Below are positions 19,841 through 30,956 of a stretch of 64,000 nt of DNA, in pieces. This DNA comes from Diploptera punctata (taxonomy: Eukaryota; Arthropoda; Insecta; Blattodea; Blaberidae). The first letter of the stretch is position 1. Every line of letters begins with the position of its first letter. Under the pieces are notes generated by a model that was not told the origin of the DNA, ran no database searches, and saw only the letters and a program-made list of their open reading frames with translations. The stretch covers positions 620,001-684,000 of the forward strand of contig JASPKZ010003423.1 in the NCBI GenBank assembly GCA_030220185.1, in the 5' to 3' direction. Both the position numbers and the translations under genes were made by a program.

Positions 19841-20660
19841 TCACAGAGGTAGATGATCAACAGCCAGTGTAGGGGTGACATGTGGTTAGCATGTCGAGTC
19901 CCCCAGCCGTTATAGCTGGTTCCTCAACCTGGAGCCGCTACTTATTGTAGCTATCCAATTGCCTCACGATGCTGGGTGGGCACCGGTCCCATACTGGCCG
20001 AAATACCATGAGAAAATTTCTTCCCCCATGGAGACTCGAACCAGCGCAAGTCCCGTAGCTCTGCGCCAAGGCTTCCTACCTTAACCGCTCGGCTACGGCG
20101 CGGGACGAATTCAAATACTTAAGAACAATAATTACAAACAGGAATGGGATGCACAAAAAAATAAAATATATAGGCGGAATTCTGGAAATACTTGTTCATA
20201 TTACGGATTCGAGGGACTTTTGTCATTCCAACTTCTCTCAGAAAACATTAAAATATAAATATGCAAATATGTTATTCTTCCTGTTATATTCAATGGTTGC
20301 GAAACTAGGCTCTTACTTTAAGGGAGGAGAAAAAAATACGAGTATTCGAGAATAAAGTTCTTAGGAAAATTGTTGGACAAAAGAGTGACTAAAAGATAGG
20401 CGAATAGAAGGATTATGTAACAATGAACTAGTTGATCTTTATGGAAGGCCAGATGTAATAAGAACAGTTAAATCTACGAGACTAGGATGGGTAGGATTTG
20501 TGGCACGAATGGGAAATGAAAGAGGGATTTCGAAACTCTTTGTAGAAAAACCATAGGGAAAGCGCCCAGAAGGTAGCCCAAGAATGAGGTGAGAGAATGA
20601 TATTAACCATGAGTTGAGGTAAGTAAATTATACTTGGGATGATTAGAAAACATTATCTCA
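19690..20660 (+). mobile_element. Old L-alpha fragment interrupted by SINE-A
   Basis: Plus-strand L-alpha relic: VEEVVEFKYL before, then after the SINE LRTIITNRNGMHK, a worn GCETW region, and GRPRMRW-like traces to about 20655. The frame is broken many times. The SINE-A at 19760-20106 splits it, with GAATTCAAATAC duplicated on both sides. Confidence 0.8.
19760..20106 (-). mobile_element. SINE-A with clear 12-bp TSD
   Basis: Full-length SINE-A, minus orientation, nearly identical to the pair at 14.5-15.2 kb. The 12-bp duplication GAATTCAAATAC is at 19748-19759 and 20107-20118. This fixes both ends of the SINE: 5' GTCCCGCGCCGTAGCC and 3' CCCTCAATCGGAG. Confidence 0.95.
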
Positions 20661-20991
20661 AGTGATTTTAAAATTCTGAAAGCTGGCCAAAAAAAAGTTT
20701 TTTATAAATAATTGAAAAAAATTGATTAATGTCCACGTGTGAAACGTATTGTCAGAGAATGTTTATGTAGAAACAGTTCTTAAACGCCTAATATCCACAT
20801 CTCATCAATGTATCTGAAATAATATCGAGGTGAGATTTGATTCTTGTAACGGGAAATAGTGGCGTAGCAAATGCCAGGACAAGGGACTGTAACACTCAAG
20901 GTTGTGGATTTTCACCGTGGGAATAAGGCGAAGAGCGAACTAAAGACACTGAATACAATAAGGAGGCTTACCAAGATAACACTTCTTGAAG

Positions 20992-21034
<43 letters not shown>
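20661..21034. other. No gene seen; (TA)n at 20992-21030
   Basis: Unclassified AT-rich sequence ending in a TA run of about 39 nt with one interruption, immediately before the L-beta fragment. Confidence 0.5.
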
Positions 21035-21960
21035 AGTTTGTACTGGAACACACATTTTGTTATAAAAACTAGAAATGAAGTAAGTAAAAATAAAATTCAT
21101 ACTAATCAAGGAGTTAAACAAGGATGCAGTATCTCTCCAGTTTTATTTAACCTATACATCAATGATATAATAAAAAAATGGAACGAAGAAACAAATAAAG
21201 GAATAAAATTAGATAAAACACACTACTTGAAAACATTATTATACGCTGATGACCAGGTAATAATAGCAAATACAGAAGACGAACTTCAGAGGAATATTTT
21301 TAAACTACATAATATATGTGAACAATATAATCTCAAAATATCCATAGAAAAAACTAAGGTAAGGCATTCCAAGGAAAAATCAAATCTGATCGAAAATAGT
21401 AATAGGAAACAAAATCATAGAACAGGTGAACCATCTCAATTATCTAGGATGTGACATTTCATTTAATTATGATAATGATATAAATAATAAAATAGCAAAA
21501 TTCCAGGGAATATGTGGTACGATAAAACGAACACTAAATAACAAAACAACAAGAGAGACCCCAACTGAAATTTTATAAAATGTTGGCAGTACCGGTACTG
21601 CTCTATGGTTCAGAAGCCTGGATACATAAAAAACAAGACCTAAGTAGGATAACGGCGGCAGAAATGAAATTTTTGAGATCTGTTAAAGGGTGCACTAAGG
21701 AAGACAGAATCAAGAACACAGAAATAAGACAGGAACTTGAAATATTTGCAATAACTGATAAAATGGATACATATAGACAAAAATGGAAGCAACACATAGA
21801 TAGAATGAATGAAGATAGATATCCAAAACAAATAACAAAATACAAACCTAAAGGCACCCGAGATGTGGGCAGACCTAGAAAGAGATGGGCTGAAGTCGGA
21901 ACGGGTCAACAGACCTAATCCATGAATGAAGATGATGAAGATGATGATGATGATATATTT
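21035..21960 (+). mobile_element. L-beta LINE 3' fragment with (GAT)n tail
   Basis: A 5'-truncated L-beta relative. The RT palm and C-terminus are present and the 3' end runs into a GAAGATGATGAAGATGATGATGA tract (about 21925-21955). It is clearly diverged from the 31- and 56-kb copies, so it is an older or different subfamily. Confidence 0.85.
21038..21918 (+). pseudogene. L-beta reverse transcriptase palm and C-terminus
   Basis: The 138-codon frame (21038-21454) has GVKQGCSISPVLFNLYINDI and the catalytic LLYADDQVIIA (YADD at 21242-21253), then KISIEKTKV. A shifted middle section reads CDISFNYDNDINNKIAKFQG. The 112-codon frame (21580-21918) continues VPVLLYGSEAW, AAEMKFLRSVKGCTKEDRI and GRPRKRWAE. 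At least two frameshifts separate the pieces. The N-terminal endonuclease is absent. Confidence 0.85.
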
Positions 21961-22012
21961 ATTAATTAAAACGTAGCACAGGCGATCAACTGTTACATTT
22001 GTCACATACCCT

Positions 22013-22455
22013 ATCGTGAGTATGGATATATAAGGATATATTCCGGTATTTTTTCACTTCGGAATATATCAAGAGCTAATAGCGGTCGGCACCGGACCAA
22101 TTTTTTAAATATTATGGCGAATCTATCGCGATTTTACAACACTGGTCTTCACTCGACCTCAAGGAATTTATATAACACCTGAATATTACAGGGTCGCCTA
22201 TAATGCAGTAAGCACACTGATGCTTTTAAAATTAACTTTTAAACTTGCCGTTAATTACCGGCCTGACACTTTTCTAAGTGGCTAAAAGGTCGCTCGCCTT
22301 CGACCGGCGGAATATACGAGTCCGCACTGCCGCGGAACTCAATCAATTAATTTTGCTCCTCTCGGGAGTCTTAAGTTATTATCGCTCCGCTCGGGAGTCC
22401 TTCCCAGAGCAGACTGGTCTCGATATATTTCTCTATATCCATACTCGACATTAAA
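22013..22455. mobile_element. MITE-like element with TIRs
   Basis: Begins GTGAGTATGGATATATAAGG and ends TATATCCATACTCGACA. The core GAGTATGGATATA is inverted at both ends, and the inner ~12 bases are also related. It is GC-richer than its surroundings, with repeated CTCGGGAGTC motifs at about 22360 and 22393. No frame. The flanks show no clear target duplication, so superfamily is not assigned. Confidence 0.55.
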
Positions 22456-23068
22456 ACACAATTTCCAAAACCAATATTTTCATTGGCTGAACATATAATT
22501 AACATATATAAAAAACGCCTTACTCGCAGAATAATATTTACTTATGGACACTGATTGGACATTCTGGCTCCCACTCCACTTAAACCAGAATCTCGGGAAA
22601 ATCATTGGTCCGTGTATTTCCAGGGTGTGTTTTTCACACGGCTGGTAAGAAGTTAGCTAACGAAGGCGGAAATTGGTCATTAATTTAGATAGAAAACATA
22701 TGGACATAGTTTTTGGCTACGGTCGCCATCTCAACAGGCGGTCTAGTGGTCTTCGACACCGAAGACTGACCGTCATTTATCTAAAGGAAGGATGACTTCC
22801 AGAGCCGGACAAGGAACATTTCCTGTCTCCAGCTGTGAGACCTTTTTACTAGAGAAACAATTCGTCCCGGCTGTAAAACCATTTAAACTTACATGTGTTC
22901 GTCTTCAATACTTGAGATACAAAGACAGAAATGTCTTCCTAGTATTTACTCATGCCTAACAGATTTAGTAAAAGCTTCTCACGAAACCTTTTTTGGACAG
23001 TGTAACTACATATTTAATAATCACGTTTAATAATAAAATTAATTAGTGCAGTTATTTCTGCTACAATC

Positions 23069-23113
<45 letters not shown>

Positions 23114-23519
23114 TGTTTAGGCAATAAACATTGCACGCCTTATTATCATATCGCGGACTGACATTTTTACATTTCAATGAATATTTTCGTATAAAATATT
23201 ATCAATTTTAAAAATTATTTTTATTTGCAAGTCAGCGTATTTGAAGAAAAATGGTTAATTTAGGAACATTTTACGATATTTGTATTATTAGCCTCGGAAA
23301 TCTGTTAGTCATTGACCTCAAAATTGTGGGTTCTCCTCAAGAATAGTCTTGATCTGAATTGGAATGTTTTGACACTTTCGTGATGTGGCTTTGTTAAGTA
23401 ACTTGTAAAGAGAAATTGTATTTCTAAATGCATCTCTAGTGCAGTGAAAATACCAATATTGTTTCTATAATTTTCGGGATAGTTTACAGGTCCAGGCTAC
23501 GCATTCAACACAAATTAAG
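22456..23519. other. No gene seen; (TTA)n at 23070-23112
   Basis: Mixed sequence with a 43-nt TTA run. The stretch 22640-22960 is GC-richer and free of known repeats but has no long frame. Confidence 0.45.
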
Positions 23520-24345
23520 ATATTTGGTAAAAAATTGTTTTAGATTAACAGCATGGGTTTAGAAAAGACCGCTCTACTATTGACTGTATTTTTTCGTTCC
23601 AACAGTTGATTGAAAAAACAGAAGAGAATTTAATCTTGAAACACACACATGTTTTTACCGATTATGAGAATGCATTTGATAAAATTCTACGCTCTAAATT
23701 GTGGGATATATTAAAAAAATAAAGGATATCCACCTCATCTAATTAACGCTATAAGAAGTTTATACAAAAATAAAAAAAAAATCGTATAGATGAAGGAGAT
23801 GGTCCTGGAGAAACTTACATAGAAATCAACAATGGACTTCGACAAGGTTGTCCTCTTTAGCCAATACTTTTTAAAATATATTTAGATCTTGTCATTACTA
23901 CTTGGCAAACTGTTTTAGATGAACATTTTATGATAAATGTAATGAAAATGATCTGTCTTTTATTTGCAGATGGCCAGAATCATTGTAACTTCCTCAGAGA
24001 ATCAACTACAAAAATTAGTTTATAAATTATGGAAACTAATAAAATATTACAATTTTAAGATACCAACAGAGAAAACAAAGTCTATGGCATGTATTGGAAC
24101 TCGGCATAAAAGGATAAAAATTGTAATTGGAGCAAACATCATTGAACAAGTAACTTGTTTTAATTATTGTCAGGGATGCATGTTATCGTATCTGCAAAAT
24201 TTTGATATAGAAAATAAATTAAGGAAATTTCAACAGATATGTGGCACATTAAGAAGATATTTGAGAAATAAGACCGCAAGAGAAACTCAATTGTAATTTT
24301 ACAAAACAGTAGTCATTCCAACGTTAACATATAAGGGTCTGAGAC
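23520..24345 (+). pseudogene. Worn L-beta-type reverse transcriptase
   Basis: Across shifting frames: QHGFRKDRSTIDCIFSFQQL, DYENAFDKI, NGLRQGCPL, then LLFADGQ in place of LLFADDQ. The second catalytic Asp of the box is lost. After it come IPTEKTKSMAC, the KLRKFQQICGTLRRYLRNK block and GSETWS at about 24330. The copy ends at the hairpin at 24348. It has many stops and is old. Confidence 0.8.
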
Positions 24346-24347
24346 TT

Positions 24348-24405
24348 GGTCCATTTGAGAAGCCGTACACCCATCACACTGGCCGTACGGCTTCTCAAAT
24401 GGACC
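24348..24405. repeat. Perfect 21-bp hairpin
   Basis: GGTCCATTTGAGAAGCCGTAC (first 20 shown in the finding) and its exact reverse complement at 24385-24405 flank a 16-nt loop. It lies at the break point of the L-beta relic. A perfect arm in such worn surroundings suggests a recent event. Confidence 0.9.
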
Positions 24406-24598
24406 ATAGTGAAAACCAACGTGTTTGATTACATAAGATCTAAACCTGTGACTCGAACCTATAATTCCTTGATAATTGCATGTGGGATCATGCCGAAACG
24501 TCGGAATCAGTGGCCAGAGGTCGATCTTGAATTCATGACGCGGAAAACCCAAGAAAACTTTCTTAATCATACTTATATCCGCGAAAATATACAATATA

Positions 24599-24652
<54 letters not shown>
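24599..24652. repeat. (CA)n(TA)n compound microsatellite
   Basis: (CA)10 followed by a TA run of about 32 nt. A near-identical compound tract precedes the SINE-C at 34890. Confidence 0.95.
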
Positions 24653-24655
<3 letters not shown>

Positions 24656-25015
24656 CACGCTGAGGTACAGACTCAGAGTTCCGGGTTCGAATACCGTCCA
24701 GGAATTTATTTTTCTTATAATACCATATTAACCTTGCATTGCTCAATGTTAAACATTTAATTATAACATCTATAAAGCGTCACTGATATAAGGTAAAAAT
24801 ATTCTCTTTAATTTGCTTACTTGTTATAGTCAGCTACTAGATGGCAGTGAAGACCGAGTTCTCGCGACATCTAGTAATAATGGAGAATATAATACATATA
24901 TAAGAAAAATAATTGTTTGAATTGGATTCGCCTGGTGGTGTAATAGATATCACGCTGAGGTACAGACTCAGAGTTCCTGGTTCGAATCCCGTCCACGCAT
25001 TTATTTTTCTTATCA

Positions 25016-25018
<3 letters not shown>
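24653..25018. repeat. D-unit group: partial tRNA-like, linker blocks, full tRNA-like
   Basis: A partial Arg-like unit (24654-24703; 5' end lost in the TA tract) is followed by ATTTATTTTTCTTATAATAC, TTAACCTTGCATTGCTCAAT, the AAGCGTCACTGATATAAGG block, the TCAGCTACTAGATGGCAGTG block and a second unit at 24929. Order and blocks match 17311-17770, partly in inverse. This shows the linker blocks travel with the tRNA-like parts. Confidence 0.75.
24929..24999 (+). tRNA. tRNA-Arg-like D unit (pseudo-tRNA)
   Basis: 71 nt, body as at 17685 with scattered changes (TGGTGGTGTAATAGATATC, CCACGCA). The stem CTGAG/CTCAG and loop GTACAGA are intact. B box GGTTCGAATCC is perfect. A TTTTT run follows the end, then (TA)n at 25019-25050. 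Confidence 0.5.
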
Positions 25019-25050
<32 letters not shown>

Positions 25051-25053
<3 letters not shown>

Positions 25054-25773
25054 TAGATAGGATCGGCGGCGAAGAGTTGTAAAATTTTTCAAAAATCTTT
25101 TCCTCGGAAACAACATTATTACCTTAATTCACTCGGAACTCGCTAACAAAATTTGAGACAGGAAAACAGTACATTACTCTTGTAATTATTTATTTTACTA
25201 ATAAACAAATATAGTCAATTCTTTTCATTAAAAGAGGTCGCCAACATAATTGTATTGGATATCCTAAAAATGATTACATTTTCATCAACACTCTTTAAGA
25301 ACCGGTTTCATTAATGAATAAAAAACGTGGTTTGAACCTAAAATAGGATAGTTCCGTAATTGTTCAATTTATATGGAAATTGAGGCTAGGTTTAATATTA
25401 AATTTATCAGAGCTCTTTGATGTCGCATCAGAAACGTATATCAAGTCTTAATTCCAGGTCCATAATTTAAAATGCCACATGTGGTCTTAGCACAGCGGCT
25501 AAGAATTGCATGTAGATAGTAGTAGCCCTACTAATGTCGTAAAAAGAATAAATTACGTAATTCAATTATGCTAATTAAGTTTTATGCTATTTATAGCAGC
25601 ATAACTATTGATTTTCTTATCAAGTTGTCGTATTTTAAATATTTTAATAACTTCTTCAAAGAGTTCACTAAATGTTAGATTGAGTCGTTATTTAAACGAC
25701 TAGCTACAAAGCAGAGGTTTAGTGACGAGATGCTCCGGGAGTATTCTAAGAGCAGCGAGTTACTCATACATAG
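25051..25773. other. No gene or repeat recognised
   Basis: AT-rich, stops in all frames, no motif. Confidence 0.4.
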
Positions 25774-25850
25774 GTAATGCCACGAGCGATTTCCAAATTA
25801 TCGATAAATTCACGACTCACGAAGTGGAAATCAAGAGTGGCATTTGTTAG

Positions 25851-26488
25851 GACTATTTAACGAATTAAGCTGTTTATTCACAAATCATTATTTAACTATA
25901 GTTATTTTAAAATATTTATATATTTAATGTAAACGGCGATGTTTGAAAACAAATGAGAAACGATAGGTACGCTTCATCTGCTTCTTTTGTTTATCACTGC
26001 AACCAGATCATACTATTTATTGCCAAAGAAACGCAATATTGTAAGAATGCTCTCTAGTGGAGAAAAAATGAAACACATCAAACTGTATATTAATTCATTT
26101 CTGATGTCGTATGATGTAAATATGACAATTATATTTTTCTGGATTGTTACCTGGGAAAAAATACATTTAAGAAAGTGCAAGCAGTGGTTTCTTTTTTTGG
26201 CGGTATAATCAATTGCTACAAATGTTTTTATATTAACTCCCGCATGCGGCATGTGTTGACATTCATGCACTATATATAAAATCTGGTAGCCGTATTTCTA
26301 GCAGGCTCAGTCACTGCAAAATAATGGTCAGACCTGTTCAGAATATTAAAAAGGAGGAGCTTTCTATAATATGGTAATTATAACACTGATAAATATTTCG
26401 TGAAACACGACTCTGATTGGTTGTAAAACAGAAATCATTGAAACGTGATTGGTCATTGACTCCAATTTGGGGCATGAGTTAAATAGTC
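25851..26488 (+). mobile_element. H-family MITE-like element
   Basis: From GACTATTTAACGAATTAAGC to GGGGCATGAGTTAAATAGTC, with an 11-bp inverted end GACTATTTAAC. It is the longest H copy (638 bp) and contains the middle segment missing from the copy at 26587. A 73-codon frame within is not kept in other copies. Confidence 0.8.
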
Positions 26489-26586
26489 AACCTAATTTTG
26501 TAACGTGTTATCATAAGTAATGCCACGAGTGATTTCCAAATTATCGATAAATTCACGACTCACGAAGTGAGGAGTGAATTTATATA

Positions 26587-26921
26587 GACTATTTAACTCA
26601 TGCCCCAAATGGGAGTCAATGACCAATCACGTTTCAATGATTTCTGTTTTACAACCAATCAGAGTCGTGTTTCACCAAATATTTATCAGTGTTATAATTA
26701 CCATATTAAAGAAAGCTCCTCCTTACAATATTGCGTTCCTTTGGCAATAAATAGTATGATCTGGTTGCAGTGATAAACAAAAGAAGCAGTAGAAGCGTAC
26801 CTATCGTTTCTCATTTGTTTTCAAACATCGCCGTTTACATTAAATATATAAATATTTTAAAATAACTATAGTTAAATAATGATTTGTGAGTAAACAGCTT
26901 AATTTTATTCGTTAAATAGTC
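26587..26921 (-). mobile_element. H-family element, internally deleted
   Basis: Inverse of the copy at 25851 but 335 bp long. It keeps both ends, and the middle ~300 bp is deleted between the AAAGAAAGCTCCTCC block and the TACAATATTGCGTTCC block. Confidence 0.8.
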
Positions 26922-27062
26922 CTAACAAATGCCACTCTTGATTTCCAAATTCTCTAGATAAATTCACTCCTCACTTCGTGAGTCGTGAATTTATCGATAA
27001 TTTGGAAATCACTCGTGGCATTACTTATGATAATTTGGAAATCAAAGCGGGACATTTGTTAG

Positions 27063-27601
27063 GACAATTTAACGAATAAAATTAAGCTGTTTACTCACAA
27101 ATAATTATTTAAATATAGTTATTTTAAAATATTTATATATTTAATGTAAACGGCGATGTTTGAAAACAAATGAGAAACGATTGGTACGCTTCATTTTCTT
27201 CATTTGTTCGTCACTGCAGCCAGATCAGATTATTTATTGCCAAAGGAACGCAATATTGTATGAATGCACTCTAGTGGAGAAAAAATGAAACACATCAAAC
27301 TGTATATTAATTCATTTCTGATGTCTATGATGTAAATATGACAATTATATTTTTCTGGAAAAAAATACATTTAAGAAATTGCAAACAGTCGTTTCTTTTT
27401 TTTTTCTTCTTAGTGAGTCATTCACTGCATAATAATGATATGGCCTATTCAGAATGTTAAAAAGGAGGTGTTTTCTTCTTTATTACGATAAACTTTAGTT
27501 GGTAAATTCTAGGCGAAACACGACTGTGATTGGTTGTAAATAAAAAATCATTGTAACGTGATTGGTCATTAACTCCCACTTGGGGCATGAGTTAAGTAGT
27601 C
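27063..27601 (+). mobile_element. H-family element
   Basis: Starts GACAATTTAACGAATAAAAT and ends GGGGCATGAGTTAAGTAGTC. Same order of blocks as 25851 with small deletions. It sits 40 bp after the palindrome, so three H copies stand in a row. Confidence 0.8.
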
Positions 27602-27654
27602 TACAATATTTTATCTATATTCAGAATAGTTAGTAGTCTATATGTTGTATATTT

Positions 27655-28115
27655 AATAATAGTACATTACGATGTGAGATTGGTAAGTGGTTTTGACAGA
27701 AGCGAGGAGACGTTTAACAACCGAGCCATAGCGAGGTTTTTAATTTCCGAGATTGAGATTCTGTAAAACACTTCACAAACGTACGTTCTACATTTTTTTT
27801 TTGAGCGATGGTGATTTCAAAATAATAAATAATAGTAAAATAATATTTTAACGTTAACAGTGTGGGCAATGTCTGATAGATGGAAATATTTGCGTTCATT
27901 ATAAACAACTGACTAACGTTAACTGTATGGGCAATGTTTAATAGTTGAGGCTCCAGCAAGCCGTGACAGCGATCAGTCATAGAATGCGGCACATATGTAT
28001 TTATTGTTTTATATTGTTTCAAATAAAGTTCAGTTCATTTAAAATGAAGTGATTTATTTGGTATAATGTAAATTAATACTACATTTTGGATATATTTTTG
28101 TATATACATTGTACG

Positions 28116-28117
<2 letters not shown>
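27655..28117 (+). repeat. Repeat G, left part (second copy)
   Basis: Matches 8558-8977 and 9617-9632, uninterrupted here by L-alpha. It contains a tandem-like repeat of GTTAACAGTGTGGGCAATGT within itself, absent from the first copy. It ends ATACATTGTACGTA, duplicated at 29331. Confidence 0.8.
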
Positions 28118-28156
<39 letters not shown>

Positions 28157-29082
28157 GAATGTTTGTTTGTTTGTTCGTACTTTATGCGCGGCCATACCGT
28201 TGATCCGACTGTGATGGGGCTTTTTGAAAAATGTTTAGGAGACTCCCGGGATGAACATAGGCTATAAGAGAATTGTGATACTCAGTTCCTACACCCTTAA
28301 AAATCGCCCTTTATAGTGGATAACGTGAAGAAAGCAGCTTTTTGGACGCTTAAATGGCTTACACTACCTAACCATAACAAATACACAAAATTAATGTACA
28401 CAGAATTGAATATCTCAAGAAGCTCCACAAAAAAGTGCGCGACAGCATATGTTTATCTCTTACGGATAACTCACAATAACCATTTTTGTCTTTCATTGAT
28501 GCCAAGAAGTTCGCGACAAGTACATAGATTCCTGTGCAAGTATAGCAGCACATGGCGGGGTATTCTTTTACGGATAACTCTCAATAACGAATTTTGTCCT
28601 TTAGCTCATTTATTCCAAGAAGATCGAGATAAGTAGATTCCCGGGCAATACGGGGTAATCAGCACGAGGAATCTCAAAATAATTACGATATACATTTATA
28701 ATTATTTTTCAATTTACTTATTCAACTAATCATAAGAAGTACATTAATTTTTGTCTTTCAGCTCATTTATGCCAAGAAGATCGGGATGAGTAGATTCCTG
28801 GACAACGTTGGATAAACAGCACGGGGTATCTAAAAATAATTACGATATACATTTTCACATATACTTATTTAACTAAACGTAAAACACCTTAATTTTGGTA
28901 TTTCAGCTCATTTATGTTAAGAAGATCGGGATAAGTAGATTCCCGGGAACGCCAGATATCTAAAAAATATACATTTATAATATTTTTCCTTTTACTTATT
29001 CAACTAAACATAAAAAACATTAAATTTCATGTATTTAGGCGTAGCAGCGCATCCCGGGTATTAGCTACTATATATATATATA
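28118..29082 (+). mobile_element. Helitron-like element with internal repeats
   Basis: After a (TA)n tract (28118-28152) it reads AAATGAATGTTTGTTTGTTT, ATGCGCGGCCATACCGTTGA, and ends GCATCCCGGGTATTAGCTAC before TA repeats. Between 28430 and 29035 are four to five diverged tandem units around TCAGCTCATTTATGCCAAGA and AGATCGGGATAAGTAGATTC. These features resemble non-autonomous Helitron-type repeats. A TC 5' start is not seen because of the TA tract. Together with the SINE-B next to it, it is flanked by ATACATTGTACGTA. Confidence 0.5.
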
Positions 29083-29330
29083 AAGAGATCCCACGACTAG
29101 CCGCACGAGGCCCTTGGGATAGTAGGAGGTTAAGTTTCCCACTCTTTCTAGACAATCGGCACTTGATGTCAGCCGGGTTGTCAGCCCTGCGTGACGGCCG
29201 CCTTTACCCCCAGAACAATTGTCTGGTACTCATTTCCATTAGAGGCTGAGTCGACCCCAGGGCCATAGGGCCGCCAGAGGGTTTGTGTCAGTTTAAAAAT
29301 CCTTAACCACTACGCTACGGCGCGACCCCC
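29083..29330 (-). mobile_element. SINE-B with head deletion
   Basis: Minus-strand SINE-B: 3' end AGATCCCACGACTAGCC, body TCAGCCGGGTTGTCAGCCCT and GGCTGAGTCGACCCCAGGGC. The head keeps AACCACTACGCTACGGCGCG but about 50 nt with the B box are missing. It lies inside the TSD-flanked insert in repeat G. Confidence 0.85.
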
Positions 29331-29490
29331 ATACATTGTACGTAGTATACATAAAGGGCAGTGGTTTTACTTCCCGCACGTGGGTTGAAATATGTAATAT
29401 TACAGTATAGTTATTTAGGTTGGCAATCCCGAAATGTAGAAAGTTTTACTTTCAATCATGATCACCATTGCTGTAACCGCGCAAAAAAAT
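29331..29490 (+). repeat. Repeat G, right part (second copy)
   Basis: Matches 10125-10350 but lacks the ~90-bp block after GGCAGTGGT. It shares TAATATTACAGTATA, CCCGAAATGTAG and TTTCAATCATGATCACCATT. Confidence 0.75.
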
Positions 29491-30439
29491 ATTTACTGCG
29501 GAAATGATATATTTAGAGAAAGAGTAATGTGGGCTTTGGAGAAAAAAAAAATACGACCAATCAACAAATATTGTTATATTCTGCAATTTTGGTTGTTATT
29601 TTCATTATGTGAATTTAAAGTAAAAATGAGGTGAGAAGGTGTTTTTCGCGATTCATCAGGAAACATTTTAAAAGCAGTCCAAGATGCAACTATTAATAAA
29701 CTTCCAGAAAAGTCAAGGAAAGTTTATATACGAAATTTAAGAACTGTCGTGATCTACGTTTTGTTGAACCTGTATTTTATGTTTTGATAGCGTGTTTTGT
29801 GTTTTGTTAGAATATAAAGTTTAGGTTTTGTTTCGTAGTAACTACGAACTAAAACGTTACAGATTGTTGTAATAGTATATTTTTTATTTTTATTTTGTTC
29901 CAAATATGTCTGTCACGCATGAATTGCGTATACTAAACGAATTTCTCAGCAAGTCGAATTTATGTTCCCATTTTACTGGTTTACGGATTATATTTATCTT
30001 TGTTAAATTGCAAAAACTCAATTTCTGATGCCAGCATATTTAAAAGTGTCAGATTGCACTGAAAACAAACCGTGCACAACCGTAAAATACCACTATTTGT
30101 ATATTGTTGTAAAATTTTACATTAATTAAATTAATATGTGCAATTTATAATTTGTATTAAAATTAATAAATAAAATTAAACTAATGTATTTTTTAGGATG
30201 CATTGCCAATTTAAGGTTTAATTAAATCGTATGGGATAGGGCTATATTCCGATCAAAAAACAAATATGGTGATTGCTAAAGTTAACCTTTAATTTCGGAT
30301 TTCATTTAAACCCCAACTTAAAAGGTCCCATTTCAATGATTTTTTATTAATAACTTTCTCTGTTTATTTTAATACTATTTTATACATGAGCTTAGCAATA
30401 TACAAAAAGTGCTTGGAGCCTTTTTTCACGCATCCGAAC
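29491..30439. other. No gene seen
   Basis: AT-rich. A stretch at 30285-30360 (TTAATTTCGGATTTCATTTA, then AACCCCAACTTAAAAGG) resembles the internal block at about 14395 of the Helitron-like element. Confidence 0.4.
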
Positions 30440-30720
30440 ATGAAGTCTGTTTTGTGAATCTGGGATAACAGCTGAGTTAGAACATTTGTCTCCGCTACCC
30501 CGACTGATATACCAGGTTCCAATCCTGGCGGTTCATGAGGAGTATTGATGATGGGCCATATCATGATTTTTCGGATTTTTCTCGGGGTGCTCTGTTTCCC
30601 GAATTTCATCTCACCAACACTCTCCATTCCCCTTCCCTACTCTTCATGTCATCTCATTTCACATTCATTTATTTCATATCACCCTTCATCTCATTTCATG
30701 TGGGGGGGGAAGCAATCGTG
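30440..30720 (+). mobile_element. SINE-I copy
   Basis: A tRNA-like head (GATAACAGCTGAGTTAGAAC and B box CAGGTTCCAATCCTGG) is followed by a body that turns into CATCTCATTTCA-type pyrimidine-rich sequence and a G8 run. It resembles the copy at 56410 in layout (head, TTTCTCGGGG or TTTTCCCC block, CATCTCAT tail) but not closely in sequence. Confidence 0.5.
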
Positions 30721-30956
30721 TATTTGGGAATACACAGGTGTTGAAAATATGTGGTTGTGGGATCTACGTAACATCGAAGAGTAAACATTTATTCCACTCG
30801 TCTCCATAATACTGGGATAACGCAATAGAGCTTTCACGCCGCGGTGCTTGGACAGTCTGAATAAAGAAATAAATATATGAGAAAGGTTGTTTTTGCTATC
30901 AGATATTAATGCAGGCAGTCTCGTAATTAAGTAGTCATTATCTCTGTGTATATGTA

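Larger units (their letters stand above)
25774..27025. repeat. 1.25-kb palindromic H-element cluster
   Basis: Starts GTAATGCCACGAGCGATTTC and ends with the reverse complement (GAAATCACTCGTGGCATTAC). It contains a plus H element (25851-26488), a shared ~70-bp hairpin-forming block (about 26520-26586) and a minus H element (26587-26921). Outer arms and H sequences match over hundreds of bases, so the unit can fold back on itself. Confidence 0.85.

Noticed and set aside
30535..30784. Two overlapping plus frames of 69 and 79 codons
   Set aside because: They lie in the pyrimidine-rich body of a SINE-I copy and show no protein motif.
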